Source of the DNA: Bacteroides faecichinchillae JCM 17102
GTDB taxonomy: Bacteria > Bacteroidota > Bacteroidia > Bacteroidales > Bacteroidaceae
Assembly: GCF_000614145.1 (NCBI RefSeq)
Contig: NZ_BAKK01000024.1
Span: forward strand, 1-64,000
Length of the DNA: 64,000 nucleotides
Direction of reading: 5' to 3'
Shown: positions 28,096 through 38,460 of the stretch, in pieces
How the letters are laid out: every line of letters begins with the position of its first letter
Numbering within the stretch: position 1 is the stretch's first letter
Translations under genes and position numbers: made by a program
Notes under the pieces: model-generated
What the model saw: only the letters and a program-made list of their open reading frames with translations
Told to the model about the DNA's origin: nothing
The model's database searches: none

Positions 28096-28838
28096 CTAAC
28101 TTCAAAATAGAGTTCCCTACTCCATCTATTTGCCTCTACAAACACATCCGGTAGCACACCACTCCACGGCTTACCGCAGGGTGCTTTGGGGAGAATATAG
28201 GCATCTATCGCCTGCTGTTTGTAGCGGTACTCCTCATTATTCATTTTCAAGATACGGGCCCGCTTCCAATCGATCCGCCAGCAGCTATAGAACCAGAACC
28301 AAACACAATATTCGTATTGCGTGATCTTAGTTTGCATTTCCTTGCACAAGTCTGCCACAATCTCCGAGGTATGGATATGGTCGGGCCATCCTTCCCCTTT
28401 GCGGTGAGGATAGAATACCGCAACATCCGTATTATCCTTCAGCAAATCATTCAACAATGTCTTCAACCGATTTATCTCAAGATATTCCTTGCTAATCCCT
28501 CCATCAGGAAAGTCCAAGAAATGGATGCGCTCCTTGATCAGGCCATAGATAGATGCCGCCTTGACGGCAAGCCTTCTCCTTTCATTGACTAAGGATTCCT
28601 CACTCAAAGAGCAACACCCCGAATGACTCTTTCCACCTCCAGTCATGATAATCAGCTCCACCCGCTTACCCTCAGCCATCATCCGTTGCATCAACCCACA
28701 GCATCCAAAAGCCTCGTCATCAGGGTGAGGGGCGAAGATGAAGGCGGTTTCGGGCATGGGAAACAAAGACTTATGCGAGATTAATTGACGAATGAACAGT
28801 ACACGGATTCTTCGGATAAAATCAATTATAATATTCAT
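28092..28838 (-). CDS. PIG-L family N-deacetylase
   Basis: A 248-residue LmbE/PIG-L-like zinc hydrolase that removes N-acetyl groups from amino sugars or their conjugates. The metal-binding motif FAPHPDDEAFGCCG lies near residue 34 and the third ligand region (WPDHIHTSEIVADL) near residue 150. It overlaps both neighbours by four bases, so translation is tightly coupled. Together with the ATP-grasp ligase it suggests deacetylation followed by N-acylation of a capsule sugar. Confidence 0.87.
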   Translation of the reverse strand: MNIIIDFIRRIRVLFIRQLISHKSLFPMPETAFIFAPHPDDEAFGCCGLMQRMMAEGKRVELIIMTGGGKSHSGCCSLSEESLVNERRRLAVKAASIYGLIKERIHFLDFPDGGISKEYLEINRLKTLLNDLLKDNTDVAVFYPHRKGEGWPDHIHTSEIVADLCKEMQTKITQYEYCVWFWFYSCWRIDWKRARILKMNNEEYRYKQQAIDAYILPKAPCGKPWSGVLPDVFVEANRWSRELYFEVR

Positions 28839-29941
28839 TTGTTAATAAATGTTTCGTATATTTTGTCAAGATACTTCTTTGGATGCCACAGAGCATTGTA
28901 ACATGTATATGAGTTTTTAGCATAGTTGTCGTAATTTTGTAAAATTACATTAATTGCATCAATTATTTGGAAAGGGTTATCAACCAATATACCGCACTGA
29001 TAATCTTCAAGATAGGATAGAGAGTGTACTTTTGTTGCAATTACCGGTATACCACACTTCAAATAATTGCCAATCTTACCTGCGGCAAGACCCATATTTT
29101 CTGCTCTATATCCAAGTTCTGCCAAGGAATATAGTGCAATACCTATCTTTGCTGAAGCAACAAGTCTATCAAGCTCTTCATTAGTAACTGGTTTCGTAGA
29201 AAAGAAGACTTTTTCACTATCTGAAACCAGACTTTTTACTGACTGAAAATAAGAATCATGTTCGACGATATGACTAGTGTGAAAAACCAATACATTATCC
29301 TTTGACCATTGCATTGCAGCCTTAGCCAGCTCTTTGCTACAAAACCACTTCCCTAAACCTCCAGAATGAAGAATGATGTTCTTGTCGGAAGGGATTTGCA
29401 GACATTCGGCAAGATAATTGTTATGTACTCTATGTTCATCTGTATAAGATGAATTCGGTAGGAACAGTATCTGATCATTTCTTAACTTGCAATATTTGCT
29501 AATAAATTCAGCATGCCAATGGTCGTGTGTGATTATGTAATTTGCAGCTTCTATTTCATTCAATTCGACAGGTTTATTTATATCAGGATATTCCAAGATA
29601 AAGTTGATGTATGTGAATGAAAAATACTTCTTTAATATCATCAGCAAATGACTTGCGTAATTATCACCTCCTATATAATAAATGGATTTGCTAAAAAGTA
29701 TATTCTTTATCGTAGCGAGTAAAAGTTTAGCTGAGGTAGGTAGTTCAAACTTCTTAGTGCGCTGTTTGACAAGCACCATTTTAACGTTTGAGAAACCACT
29801 CAAATCAGAAACCGGATAATTCTCGTTAAAAGCAGAGATGATAGTAATATCAAAACCTCTTTTTGCCAAATCAACTACAAGAGTTTTTAAGTTTGGAATT
29901 TTATCGAGAAATGGGACTCTTAACAACAATGTAACCTTCAT
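28835..29941 (-). CDS. GT-B glycosyltransferase
   Basis: A 368-residue protein with the overall GT4 layout: an N-terminal MKVTLLLRVPFLDKIPNLKT and a C-terminal segment with ENMGLAAGKIGNYLKCGIPV, where the usual Glu-x7-Glu motif is only partly kept. The region is AT-rich compared with the ICE backbone, as is common for capsule serotype genes. Probably a capsule glycosyltransferase of unknown donor. Confidence 0.75.
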   Translation of the reverse strand: MKVTLLLRVPFLDKIPNLKTLVVDLAKRGFDITIISAFNENYPVSDLSGFSNVKMVLVKQRTKKFELPTSAKLLLATIKNILFSKSIYYIGGDNYASHLLMILKKYFSFTYINFILEYPDINKPVELNEIEAANYIITHDHWHAEFISKYCKLRNDQILFLPNSSYTDEHRVHNNYLAECLQIPSDKNIILHSGGLGKWFCSKELAKAAMQWSKDNVLVFHTSHIVEHDSYFQSVKSLVSDSEKVFFSTKPVTNEELDRLVASAKIGIALYSLAELGYRAENMGLAAGKIGNYLKCGIPVIATKVHSLSYLEDYQCGILVDNPFQIIDAINVILQNYDNYAKNSYTCYNALWHPKKYLDKIYETFINK

Positions 29942-29953
29942 GTTATGTATGAA

Positions 29954-30313
29954 TTATTTTAAAATTTGTTCTATTTCTTTTATTACGGATTTATATTTTG
30001 CCAACATAGAATCAGCGATTATTTTCCACGCTATCCAACTCCAATCTTTCTACTACCATGATTGGAAAGATTTGACGATAGCGAAAAGGAAAGTATTCCA
30101 CACAATAAACTGTACGATTTTCGGTGTAGATTTATTTACATGCTTTCTCATGTCTTCCTTTGTTATTAGAAGGCCTGAGAGGATGATGAACATTGGTACT
30201 GCTATCGTGGTAAAAACAGAGTAATATCAATAATATGGTGTACCAATGTGTATGCATACAACAAGGAATGCACACAGGAAACGAACTAAATCCAGTGATG
30301 GGTTTCGAGCCAT
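29954..30313 (-). pseudogene. Relic of an acyltransferase-3 gene
   Basis: One reading frame from the ATG at 30,313 to a TAA at 29,954 encodes a typical acyltransferase-3 start (MARNPSLDLVRFLCAFLVVC, then PMFIILSGLLITKEDMRKH). It contains three in-frame stops, a TGA near codon 29 and a TAG-TAG pair near codon 86, and reaches only about a third of the normal 330-plus residues. The rest of the gene is missing. Unlike the frameshifts elsewhere, this combination of stops and truncation indicates true decay, perhaps after a change of capsule serotype. Confidence 0.7.
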
Positions 30314-30345
30314 ATTATTGTCATTTTTTATAGAATTAAATTATA

Positions 30346-31508
30346 TCATAGTGCCTTGAATATCCGTTCCCATTCTTCAACGATGTTGCTTATATCGAAT
30401 TGCTTAACATGCTCAAATGCGTTTTTAGACAAAACAGAACGATAGTCTCATCATCCAAGAGCTTGGTGAGTTTGTTTTCGAATTTTTTTAAATCGAAGGA
30501 TTTTGCTAATTCTCCAGTCTTCTTGGGTAAGATAATATCATTGACTGCTTCAAAACTATCAAATGCGATAGGAACGCAACCGAATTGCATAGCTTCCACA
30601 AGAGTCATGGGAAACCCTTCAAAATTTGAAGTCATACAAATGATAGATGCTCTCTTGTAATAAGTTTGCGGGTCTTGGAAACCTACAAACTCTATATTTT
30701 CTAATTTCATTTTGTGTGCAAGCCTATCCAAGTGCTCTTTTTCAGGGCCATCACCTACGATGGTAAATTTCCACTCTGGATGCTTTTTCCATAGAGAATT
30801 CCATATTTTAAGCAATCTGTCAATTCGTTTGACATAAAAACACCGACCAACAAAAATAATTTCTTTCTTTTTGTTCTTTGGTAAGTTCAATTGCAATGGG
30901 TAGGTATTCGGGTTGTAGATATATTCAGTTTTACTTAAAAATTTTTCATCCATTTTTCTTAAGGAAGGGATGTATTGGGGTGAGAGCAGTAGTATCTTAT
31001 CAGATAGTTGGTATAGCTCATTGAAATGCAAAACAGTTCGTTTCCACATTTTCTTTTTTGCATTTAAATAAATACAACATCGAGCAATCCTTTTCAACTT
31101 TTCAACAATCTTGTCATTTCTCAAGGTTACAAACTGATTCCACAGTACGTTGTAGTCGAGTAATGGATTGTTGTGAATTACAGAAATCACTTTTACAGGT
31201 AAATCTTCTGTTCGATGAAATGTTAGGTCGAAAAGTGCATCTTGGCATATAACAATATCAATTTGCCGTTGTTTTAAATAATCAATATAGAATGCATGGC
31301 TCAACTGTATATCTTTATCTTGATTGGGCAAAACATCAGTTGGAACTGGATAATGGTAATTTTTATTATCATTGTCAGACCATTTATGATGTAGATAAAA
31401 CACTTTATGTCCCTTTGACAAAAATGCCTTGCATAAAGTATCAGTCACTCGTCCAACACCCCCTCGTAGGGGGTGAAAGGGAGTTGATGAAGTAAAAAGT
31501 ATATTCAT
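30346..31508 (-). CDS. GT4-family glycosyltransferase, one frameshift
   Basis: A GT4 enzyme with the N-terminal glycine loop (PFHPLRGGVGRVTDTLCKAF) and the donor site (MTSNFEGFPMTLVEAMQFGCV). The frame ends early after DDETIVLFC, but one extra base in the A4 run at 30,431-30,434 continues it as LSKNAFEHVKQFDISNIVEE to a stop at 30,346, a normal GT4 C-terminus. The restored length is about 388 residues. Confidence 0.87.
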
Positions 31509-31532
31509 AAAAATTCCTTTCTAAATTATTCT

Positions 31533-32567
31533 CTACTTCCAAAAGTCCATACATTTTTTGATAAGTTTCTCTGCATACTTTTTATATCTGGTAGGATTGG
31601 CTATTGATTGAATGTCCAGAGGCACATTAAATGGGCTGTTTATTATTCTATTTCTTTTAAATTGGACAACATTTAAAAGGTCTAATAGTCCTTTGAATCG
31701 GCAAGTACTTTCATCAGAATCGTCCAAATTTCGCAAAAACAAAACTGGGGTCTCTAATCCAAGACAAGGTAAGGCACAATGAATGCGTGAAGTAATGACT
31801 AATCGTGCTTCAGAATACTTGTGCAATAGTTCTTCTGCACGAGCAAAGCGTTCCTCATTAGATGGTATTTCACTTGCGTCATGATACTGTGTTAATATTT
31901 CCACATTATCCATTTCCTTTCTTGGAATTAATTGACGAATAATCATATATGAACGGACGATGCAACAAAACCTGTCATAGTGATCCTTGAAATCTATGAT
32001 ATAGGGATTATTTTTTCTTGCACTATTAATAAATTTACTTATTCCCTTATAATAAATGAGATATTGAATATAAAACTTATACTTTTGAAATCTTCTGTTA
32101 GATTCTGGTACGTAATGTACAGCATCTACAACATAAATTTTTTCATTTTTCTTATTCGAATGATATTTATAACCTAAAGTCGTGGTTAAGCATGAAGAAA
32201 AATAAGAATCAATACCGTGGCTTTGTAAAATATCAGCAGTGTTTTTATCACGACAGCCAATCGGCTCATGTTGCCTTAGATAGTCTATACTTTTGGATGA
32301 CAATAATTTTTCATAAGCTGATGAATTTATATGAAAAGCCACAAAAAGAGGACTTATTAAATCTGATGGTGGCCAATTTTCGGGTATATGTGTAAACCAC
32401 CCGTTCATTATTACCTTTGATGTTGAATCAATTTCATTGAGGTAATCTCTATGAACATATGTTATGTCTTTATCTTTTGGAATGAACTGCTTAGCAGCAA
32501 GACTTTGTATGTAATCGCCAATATTGGTTTTATCAAAGCCTTCATACGTAAATAAAAGATTATTCAT
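31533..32567 (-). CDS. Polysaccharide pyruvyl transferase family protein
   Basis: A 344-residue member of the CsaB-like pyruvyl transferase family, which puts ketal pyruvate on capsule or wall sugars using phosphoenolpyruvate. Typical segments are the N-terminal NIGDYIQSLAA, the central EPIGCRDKNTADILQSHGI and the C-terminal VITSRIHCALPCLGLETPV with the conserved His. Its start overlaps the acyltransferase stop by four bases. Pyruvylation would give the polysaccharide negative charge. Confidence 0.87.
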   Translation of the reverse strand: MNNLLFTYEGFDKTNIGDYIQSLAAKQFIPKDKDITYVHRDYLNEIDSTSKVIMNGWFTHIPENWPPSDLISPLFVAFHINSSAYEKLLSSKSIDYLRQHEPIGCRDKNTADILQSHGIDSYFSSCLTTTLGYKYHSNKKNEKIYVVDAVHYVPESNRRFQKYKFYIQYLIYYKGISKFINSARKNNPYIIDFKDHYDRFCCIVRSYMIIRQLIPRKEMDNVEILTQYHDASEIPSNEERFARAEELLHKYSEARLVITSRIHCALPCLGLETPVLFLRNLDDSDESTCRFKGLLDLLNVVQFKRNRIINSPFNVPLDIQSIANPTRYKKYAEKLIKKCMDFWK

Positions 32568-33497
32568 AATATTTTAATTTTTGATCTTTGAATTATGTCT
32601 GTAAGAATATATGATAAACTACCCCATAAGAAAAGGTTAATGCAGACGACTAACCAAGGTGATGCATTACCAAAGTAATGGTATGTGATATAGATTAATG
32701 GGGAGTGAAATAGATATACGCCAAAACTATTCTTGTCCAAACTGTCTGTAATTCTGGTATGTGTATTTGGCACGATAAAGTATAGTCCAATAACAATAAG
32801 TAGTGATATGATAGGCGTTATTGCATTTATGAAGCAGGCCGATCCTATAACACACATCAATATTGGAACAATGGCTTTATTACCGTATTGCCTTATACAG
32901 AGACCTGCCTGAAACCAAAATGCATATTTCATTCCTGCCGAAATGTTAAATATGGAAATATAAGCTATATTTGAAAGAATTTGCATTAGAAAAGTGAATG
33001 CAAGGCATAAATACCCCCCATTTTAGTTTAATGAACATTCGGTTAATAATCCACGAAATAACGAATATAAGAAATAATGCATATAAGAACCACAGATGAC
33101 CATTATTGAATCCTAAAAAGTAGTCCAAATAAATCTTTACTAAAGAAACATTTTGGTAAGCAGGTATATTTAGTGCTAATTTAATAGGTAACATCCACAA
33201 TAAACCAAATAATAGGTAAGGAATAATCAACCTTTTTATTTTGGACTGCAAAAAGGATTGATAATTCTTTGATTTAATGATAGAAGAATAACAACACCAA
33301 CCGCTAATGAAGAAATAGAGTTCCATCTGGTATGTGTTTATTATGTTTTTCAGCGTATCGAGTAAAGGAACTGATACATGAGTTGGCATCAGATGCCAAC
33401 TTGAACTATAAAGAATAATACTGTGACCTAATACAACAGTAAGGATGGCAAATACTCTAAGATTGCTTATCCTATAATCTTTTACTTGCTTCATCAT
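32564..33497 (-). CDS. Acyltransferase-3 membrane protein, one frameshift
   Basis: An OafA/WecH-like integral membrane acyltransferase of about 310 residues. The N-terminus is typical (ISNLRVFAILTVVLGHSIIL) with the catalytic-type His, followed by MELYFFISGW. A six-base C run at 33,014-33,019 holds one base too many. Removing it joins FIKLKWG to YLCLAFTFLMQILSNIAYI and restores the remaining helices. It overlaps the flippase and pyruvyl transferase genes by four bases each. It likely acetylates a capsule sugar. Confidence 0.82.
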
Positions 33498-35032
33498 TTG
33501 CGAAAAAGTTTAATCTTTTCTTCAACCATCCGATTTAAGAATTGTCTTTCTGATTGATTAAGACCGAATTTGTACATTAATAATAAGTTGATACAAACTG
33601 TAAACATAGAGATGGTGCATACATGTAGAAGAATCTGGCATTCCAGAATCTTGGAAAACAAAAGTGTGCAAGATGTTGATATGAATATAATTACACTACT
33701 TTTTAGGATAATTTCCACAATCCATTCTTTAATATTAAATTGCAGAAATACTTTTCTTAAAAAAAAGAGTCGTAAACATAATAGGCAAACGAAAACAAAT
33801 AAGCGTACTATCATTACACTGTATGGTGTTCCTCCACATACAAGAACAATCCACCCAGCAAAAAAACAAAGGGAATATACAGAAGATATCGCTATCTGAT
33901 AATTCTTGATGTTAGTCTGCGAGTAAATTACCATATAGATTGGAGCTGAAATAGAATCAACATACATACAGCATAACGTAAAAATGCAGAACTCAACAGA
34001 GTATGGTGGATAATCTCCTAACCATAAAGTAAGAACCTTATTTATTTCGAAAATAATAGGAATGATAAAAATAATATAGAGATAGCTAGTGATCTTGGTT
34101 GACCGCAATACTAAAGTGCGTAGGTAATCATACTCTTTAAGATTGTATGACTTTATAATTTGTGGATTGAATGCAACCATGAAATTAGAGGTAAACTGCC
34201 CGACAATGTTAGTTATCGTATTGCTTATCCCCATGGCCGCATTAGCGGTTACGTTATAAAACATATTAATCAGTACGCTCACACCTTGGTTGGAACCAAC
34301 AACTGTTACTTGACCCAAAGTATTCCAACTCATAAACTTAAAAATCTCTTTAAGCATATCCTTGTCTTTGATTTTCTTGTATTTGCATATTGGAAAGTTA
34401 CGGTAACAGTATATGCGATAGAATACAAAGTTGAATATACATACAGCTAATAATAAGAGTGAATAGGTAATTAATGTGTCACCGGGAAGTACTTGTATCA
34501 GGTAAACTATAAGTAACTTCAGAACGACATCAATAATGGAATAGTAAGCGTAGATGTTTAAACGCTCGTAAGCTACTATGGCAGCACTAAAAGGAGACTG
34601 TATGATACTAAGGATTGCTGTAATCACGGAAACTTGATATACTGCTTGTGCTGCAATCTCTCTTCCTTCTGGTATGTTGAGATAATACTTTATAAACAAT
34701 GGTCCAAGTAATTCTGCCAGAACAAAGATTATAATAGAAATAAGTAAATGAGCCTGAATACAGACGTTGAATGTATGTCTTCCTTTTTCAATATCGTTAT
34801 CTGCGATATTAGCAGTAATATATCGCTTTGTAGCTGTACTGAGTCCATTGTTGAGAAAGGAGAAAAATACTACAATCCCTCCAACAATATTGTAAATCCC
34901 ATAATTCTCAAAACCTAATGTCTGAAGAATGATACGGGATGTATAAAGTGAAAGAATCATCATGACGAACATGCGTATGTACATGTACATCGCATTCTTC
35001 ATGATTCTTCGATTGTTTGTACTCTGGCTCAT
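33494..35032 (-). CDS. wzx: Wzx-type flippase (polysaccharide export)
   Basis: A 512-residue protein with about 14 membrane helices and the conserved N-terminal pattern of the polysaccharide flippase family (MFVMMILSLYTSRIILQTLG, then YGIYNIVGGIVVFFSFLNNG). It moves lipid-linked repeat units across the inner membrane for the polymerase. Intact. With Wzy, Wzc and Wza it defines a Wzx/Wzy-dependent capsule. Confidence 0.92.
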   Translation of the reverse strand: MSQSTNNRRIMKNAMYMYIRMFVMMILSLYTSRIILQTLGFENYGIYNIVGGIVVFFSFLNNGLSTATKRYITANIADNDIEKGRHTFNVCIQAHLLISIIIFVLAELLGPLFIKYYLNIPEGREIAAQAVYQVSVITAILSIIQSPFSAAIVAYERLNIYAYYSIIDVVLKLLIVYLIQVLPGDTLITYSLLLLAVCIFNFVFYRIYCYRNFPICKYKKIKDKDMLKEIFKFMSWNTLGQVTVVGSNQGVSVLINMFYNVTANAAMGISNTITNIVGQFTSNFMVAFNPQIIKSYNLKEYDYLRTLVLRSTKITSYLYIIFIIPIIFEINKVLTLWLGDYPPYSVEFCIFTLCCMYVDSISAPIYMVIYSQTNIKNYQIAISSVYSLCFFAGWIVLVCGGTPYSVMIVRLFVFVCLLCLRLFFLRKVFLQFNIKEWIVEIILKSSVIIFISTSCTLLFSKILECQILLHVCTISMFTVCINLLLMYKFGLNQSERQFLNRMVEEKIKLFRK

Positions 35033-35070
35033 ATATTTATATGCATTAAAGATACAATAGGAGTATCGTA

Positions 35071-35691
35071 TTAGTTGTATTGCAACCGTCCAGACTCGCT
35101 CAATATTCCATGGAGAAGTTTTCCTGTGTCATTCAAGCAGCAACTTTCGTGATTAGTCCATACACCTCCGAGAAAATTATCTATAAGTCCAAGATTAATG
35201 AATGATTGGGCTTCAATAGAGATCTTTGTATTTTCTTCCAAGTAGTCAGGCAGTCTTTTTAAATCGGGCAAGAACGCTCTGGTTACAATGGAACAGAGCC
35301 TGAGCATCTCGTCGTTATTGATCTTATTTAATAATCTTGCCTTGTAGATACTGCCCATAATCATCGCTTTGTCCTCTTATTCCGCTGCACTAAGCAGGTG
35401 AATCAAATATGCAGAGATGCGCTTATATTCTTCTTGACTCAGGCTCGAATAGAACTGATTCTTGGTTTCTTCCTCAATGTCTTCTGACGCTGTGCGAAAT
35501 TTGGCCAGCTTCTTCGTAAACCACCAGTCTTTGATGGTGATAAAGACTTTTCCCAGTTTAATGAGGGAATCAACATACGGAACATCTTTGCATGTCTCAA
35601 TAATGTCGGCTGCTACTTCTAACTCCAGTACCCCATTCTGCTTAATGAAGTCTGCGTCTCTTTTGCTTCTTTCTATTTCAAAAATGTTCAT
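35071..35691 (-). pseudogene. Small hypothetical protein split by an in-frame stop
   Basis: Two reading frames in the same phase are separated by a single TAA at 35,377-35,379. The upstream part (104 residues) contains VPYVDSLIKLGKVFITIKDW and ends in a helical LSQEEYKRISAYLIHLLSAAE. The downstream part continues naturally with EDKAMIMGSIYKARLLNKIN and AFLPDLKRLPDYLEE. The two parts read as one protein of about 206 residues with a nonsense codon. I recognise the general layout of a helical hypothetical family but no function. It follows the LRAT-like gene in a four-gene cassette. Confidence 0.55.
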
Positions 35692-35710
35692 AAGGTATCT
35701 TTGAGTATTT

Positions 35711-36592
35711 TCATCTGAACAACCCTAATCTTCTTGCCAAGACCATGGAGGCATATTGCGGTTTGCGAGCTATCAAACTCAGTCCGATAAAGAATGCGTC
35801 TTGGAAAAAGCTGCGTGCCTGACTGCTTTGCGACTGTCCTGTCTTGCAGAAAGTGACAAAATGCTCACAATTGTTGAACAACAAATTGTAGTTGCCGAAA
35901 TTCCACCTGCCAGAATATACGAGCAGAGCGCGGTTGCGTGCCAGCAAACGATGTCTCACGTCCTCGTTTTTGTAATTGATTTGTGTTAATGTAACGTACT
36001 CACGCTCCTCTATATCGTCCATGGATTCCAGTATGATTTCATTGCTGCCTCCTGTTCCGCCATCAGAGAAGTGTATGGCATATCCTTCCTCAATGGCCAG
36101 AAGATGGTGCTTTGCAGGGGCAATGCCAATTATGTGTATTGGATGGATATAGTGCTTTCCCATTTTGGAGTTGATGAACGCACTATGAAACTGTTCCATA
36201 TTTCCTTCCAGCATACACATTAAGGTGAAATCATCTCCAAATACACTTCTAAGTTCGCTAAAGGCAGGTATACATTTGTTACGCATTTCGCTATATTTAC
36301 AATGGGCAAAATGGAATGTGGCTGCCTTGTCATAATCGAAGTCTGGAATGTATTCATATACATCCGCCTCTTTGAAAAAGTCTTCAATGGAACATTTTTC
36401 AATACTGAATACGAGAATTTTGTCTTTAGTCGTCCAACAGGCTTGGTAGATGACATGATGTTTGCCAAAGATGCCAAACTGGTATTCAAACCGACTGTAT
36501 TCAGCCACTATGACCGTACCGTTGTCCAAGTCATAGATGTCATCTATGTCAAGTAAATATCGCTTTTCTTCGTGTAAAAAATCTCCAAACAT
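35711..36592 (-). CDS. Protein with LRAT-like cysteine hydrolase domain
   Basis: The 293-residue protein has an unassigned N-terminal half and a C-terminal LRAT-like (permuted NlpC/P60 fold) domain. His162/163 lies in AKHHLLAIEEGYAIHFSDGG, and the catalytic Cys is probably residue 242 in FNNCEHFVTFCKTG, which matches the LRAT NCEHF signature well. Such enzymes act on lipid acyl groups or peptides. There is no signal peptide. A hydrophobic stretch near residues 263-275 (FFQDAFFIGLSLIA) could touch the membrane. It is not a known capsule enzyme. Confidence 0.75.
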   Translation of the reverse strand: MFGDFLHEEKRYLLDIDDIYDLDNGTVIVAEYSRFEYQFGIFGKHHVIYQACWTTKDKILVFSIEKCSIEDFFKEADVYEYIPDFDYDKAATFHFAHCKYSEMRNKCIPAFSELRSVFGDDFTLMCMLEGNMEQFHSAFINSKMGKHYIHPIHIIGIAPAKHHLLAIEEGYAIHFSDGGTGGSNEIILESMDDIEEREYVTLTQINYKNEDVRHRLLARNRALLVYSGRWNFGNYNLLFNNCEHFVTFCKTGQSQSSQARSFFQDAFFIGLSLIARKPQYASMVLARRLGLFR

Positions 36593-36599
36593 AATTCTC

Positions 36600-37636
36600 T
36601 CAGTGCAGGTTCTGTAAGTCGTTTATTACCTCATTATACATACCCGTCAACCGTCGATTTTCCTTTAAAGAATACTTTCCTTTGTCGCACATGCGGACGC
36701 AAGCAATGTGGTCGGCATTGACACGAAGGGGAAGCATGAGGAAAAGGCGGTCTTGGCGAGAGATGGCATTGACCAACGACTTGAACGTACTGATATGGGC
36801 AGGATCTATGAAATCCCATATTAGATTAACCAATACCGTGGAACGGGTGGTGTCGAACATCAGATGACGCTGGCGCACCTGATTGTCGTCGGTCATGTAG
36901 ATATTCTCCAACGTGCGCTGTGCCTCAATATAATATAAGGTATAGACGGTGTAGGCGGCAAGTACTGCCTGCTGCTCTTTGTCGTGAACGTTCTGCTGCA
37001 TCAGGTTGAAGGTGATGCGCCATGCTGCATCGTCGCAGAGCAACTCCTCCTGAAGCTTGTGATCGGTCTTTGCTTCGTCAAAGCTGTGTTCCATCTTCCC
37101 ACGCAAGCCGGGTATCAGCCATGCATCAGTCTGACCAGCAAAGGACGGTCGGTGTCTAACTCGCTTCGAAGCCACTGTAGATAATCTTTCATGGCCTTGC
37201 TGTTGTCGGCAAGAATGTCGGGATGATGATGGTAGAAGATGTGGCTTGCCTCGTGCATCAGCAGGAATATGGTCTGACATTCCATAAAGATGTCAGTGAG
37301 AGGCAGCTTGTTATCCGACACGGTCGCCTTAAAGCTGCGAAGGTCGGCTTGGAGCAGATGTAGCAATTCCTCAGCCTTGGCATACAGGTTCTTGCCCATG
37401 GCAAGATGGTAGAGCAGGAAGTGGTGGATGGCATTGCTGCCGTCTGTCCTGTTGACCGTACCCATGTTGAACAGCGTGAATATCGTCTCAATATGCGGAT
37501 TGAGGGTGATGGTCTGCTCTTCAAGGTCGATGCAGGGTGTGAATGGACCCAGCAAATCCTCTTCCATGCTGATTTCTGTGTGTTGCTCCTTGTTGTATTG
37601 GGTCAGCACATCATCATAAATCTTCCTGTTCTTCAT
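36600..37636 (-). CDS. HExxH zincin-like protein, one frameshift
   Basis: A protein of about 345 residues with HEASHIFYHH at residues 128-137. After a one-base deletion near 37,119, the other frame continues with WLIPGLRGKMEHSFDEAK and EELLCDDAAWRITF, where EELxxD would supply the third zinc ligand. This matches the arrangement in the zincin at 14,795-15,916. No signal peptide is seen. The start overlaps the end of the upstream gene by 23 bases. The family is not recognised; the metal site is a reading of the motif. Confidence 0.65.
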
Positions 37637-38300
37637 CTTCCGAATCTACAATTCCCAATGCCTCATCAAGGGTAATTTGCTCCTGACGAATATAATGAGA
37701 CTTGAAATTCACCGTCATATCGCCAGATGTTTCTTTTAGCGTCAGAATGACATCTGGCATGAGCCATGCGGAACATCCTATCTCCATTACCTCAGACTCG
37801 CCACGAGCATTGAAATTCCGCTGGAGTTTCTTCTTCACCTCTGCATAGCCTAACTCTATGTATGGTTTCAGTAATTCAGCTACGTTGTCGGGAACTTCTT
37901 TCAGATAGAGATAGTTGAATATCTCCATACTGCCATCCTGATTATGCTTTATTCTTGTCTCTTGGCGGAACGGCTCGTTATTTTGGGCTTCATTCTTCTC
38001 CTCTTTCCACTTAGAAATATTAGTTATGATATGATAGTAGAGGCTCGTAGGGGCTATGCGATGTTTGTTCAAAAGTTCAACTAACTTGGCAAGAGTACCA
38101 TAATAATCTTTCTTGCTGATGTCATCTTTACTGACAAGGCCTTCAATAAACATCGGTTTTACCACTTTGAGTGCCACATCATATGGTTTGGTACAGGTGG
38201 AGAGAAGGTTGGTGTATTTACTGTACTTCTCTTGGTTTCCATTGAGTCGGTTGAGAAGTTTCTGTTCAAGTTCTTTCTGTTTCATATTGATTACACGCAA
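37614..38300 (-). CDS. Hypothetical protein heading the zincin/LRAT cassette
   Basis: A 228-residue, mostly helical and charged protein. An internal ATG at 38,285 (MKQKELEQKLLNRLNG) may be the real start. The C-terminal half looks like a small alpha/beta domain (EVMEIGCSAWLMPDVILTLK). It ends with an acidic tail (DSEDEEQEDL). No known domain is apparent. It is the first gene of the four-gene cassette between cpsB and wzx. Confidence 0.55.
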   Translation of the reverse strand: MRVINMKQKELEQKLLNRLNGNQEKYSKYTNLLSTCTKPYDVALKVVKPMFIEGLVSKDDISKKDYYGTLAKLVELLNKHRIAPTSLYYHIITNISKWKEEKNEAQNNEPFRQETRIKHNQDGSMEIFNYLYLKEVPDNVAELLKPYIELGYAEVKKKLQRNFNARGESEVMEIGCSAWLMPDVILTLKETSGDMTVNFKSHYIRQEQITLDEALGIVDSEDEEQEDL

Positions 38301-38460
38301 TTAGGTTCTGCAACCCTTATTTTTTTTAGATGATTTCAGATGATATTTTAACCCTTTTCAGATGCCGATGGCTATTCTTATATGTCAAGCTACTTTTGTG
38401 GTGTCAATGGCCATGACAAGTGATTAATTATCTATTCAGCAACAAATAAAAATCATCATT

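Noticed and set aside
29838..30224. A rightward 128-codon frame between two glycosyltransferase genes
   Set aside because: The opposite strand encodes an unmistakable acyltransferase N-terminus over the same bases. The rightward protein has the composition of an antisense frame.
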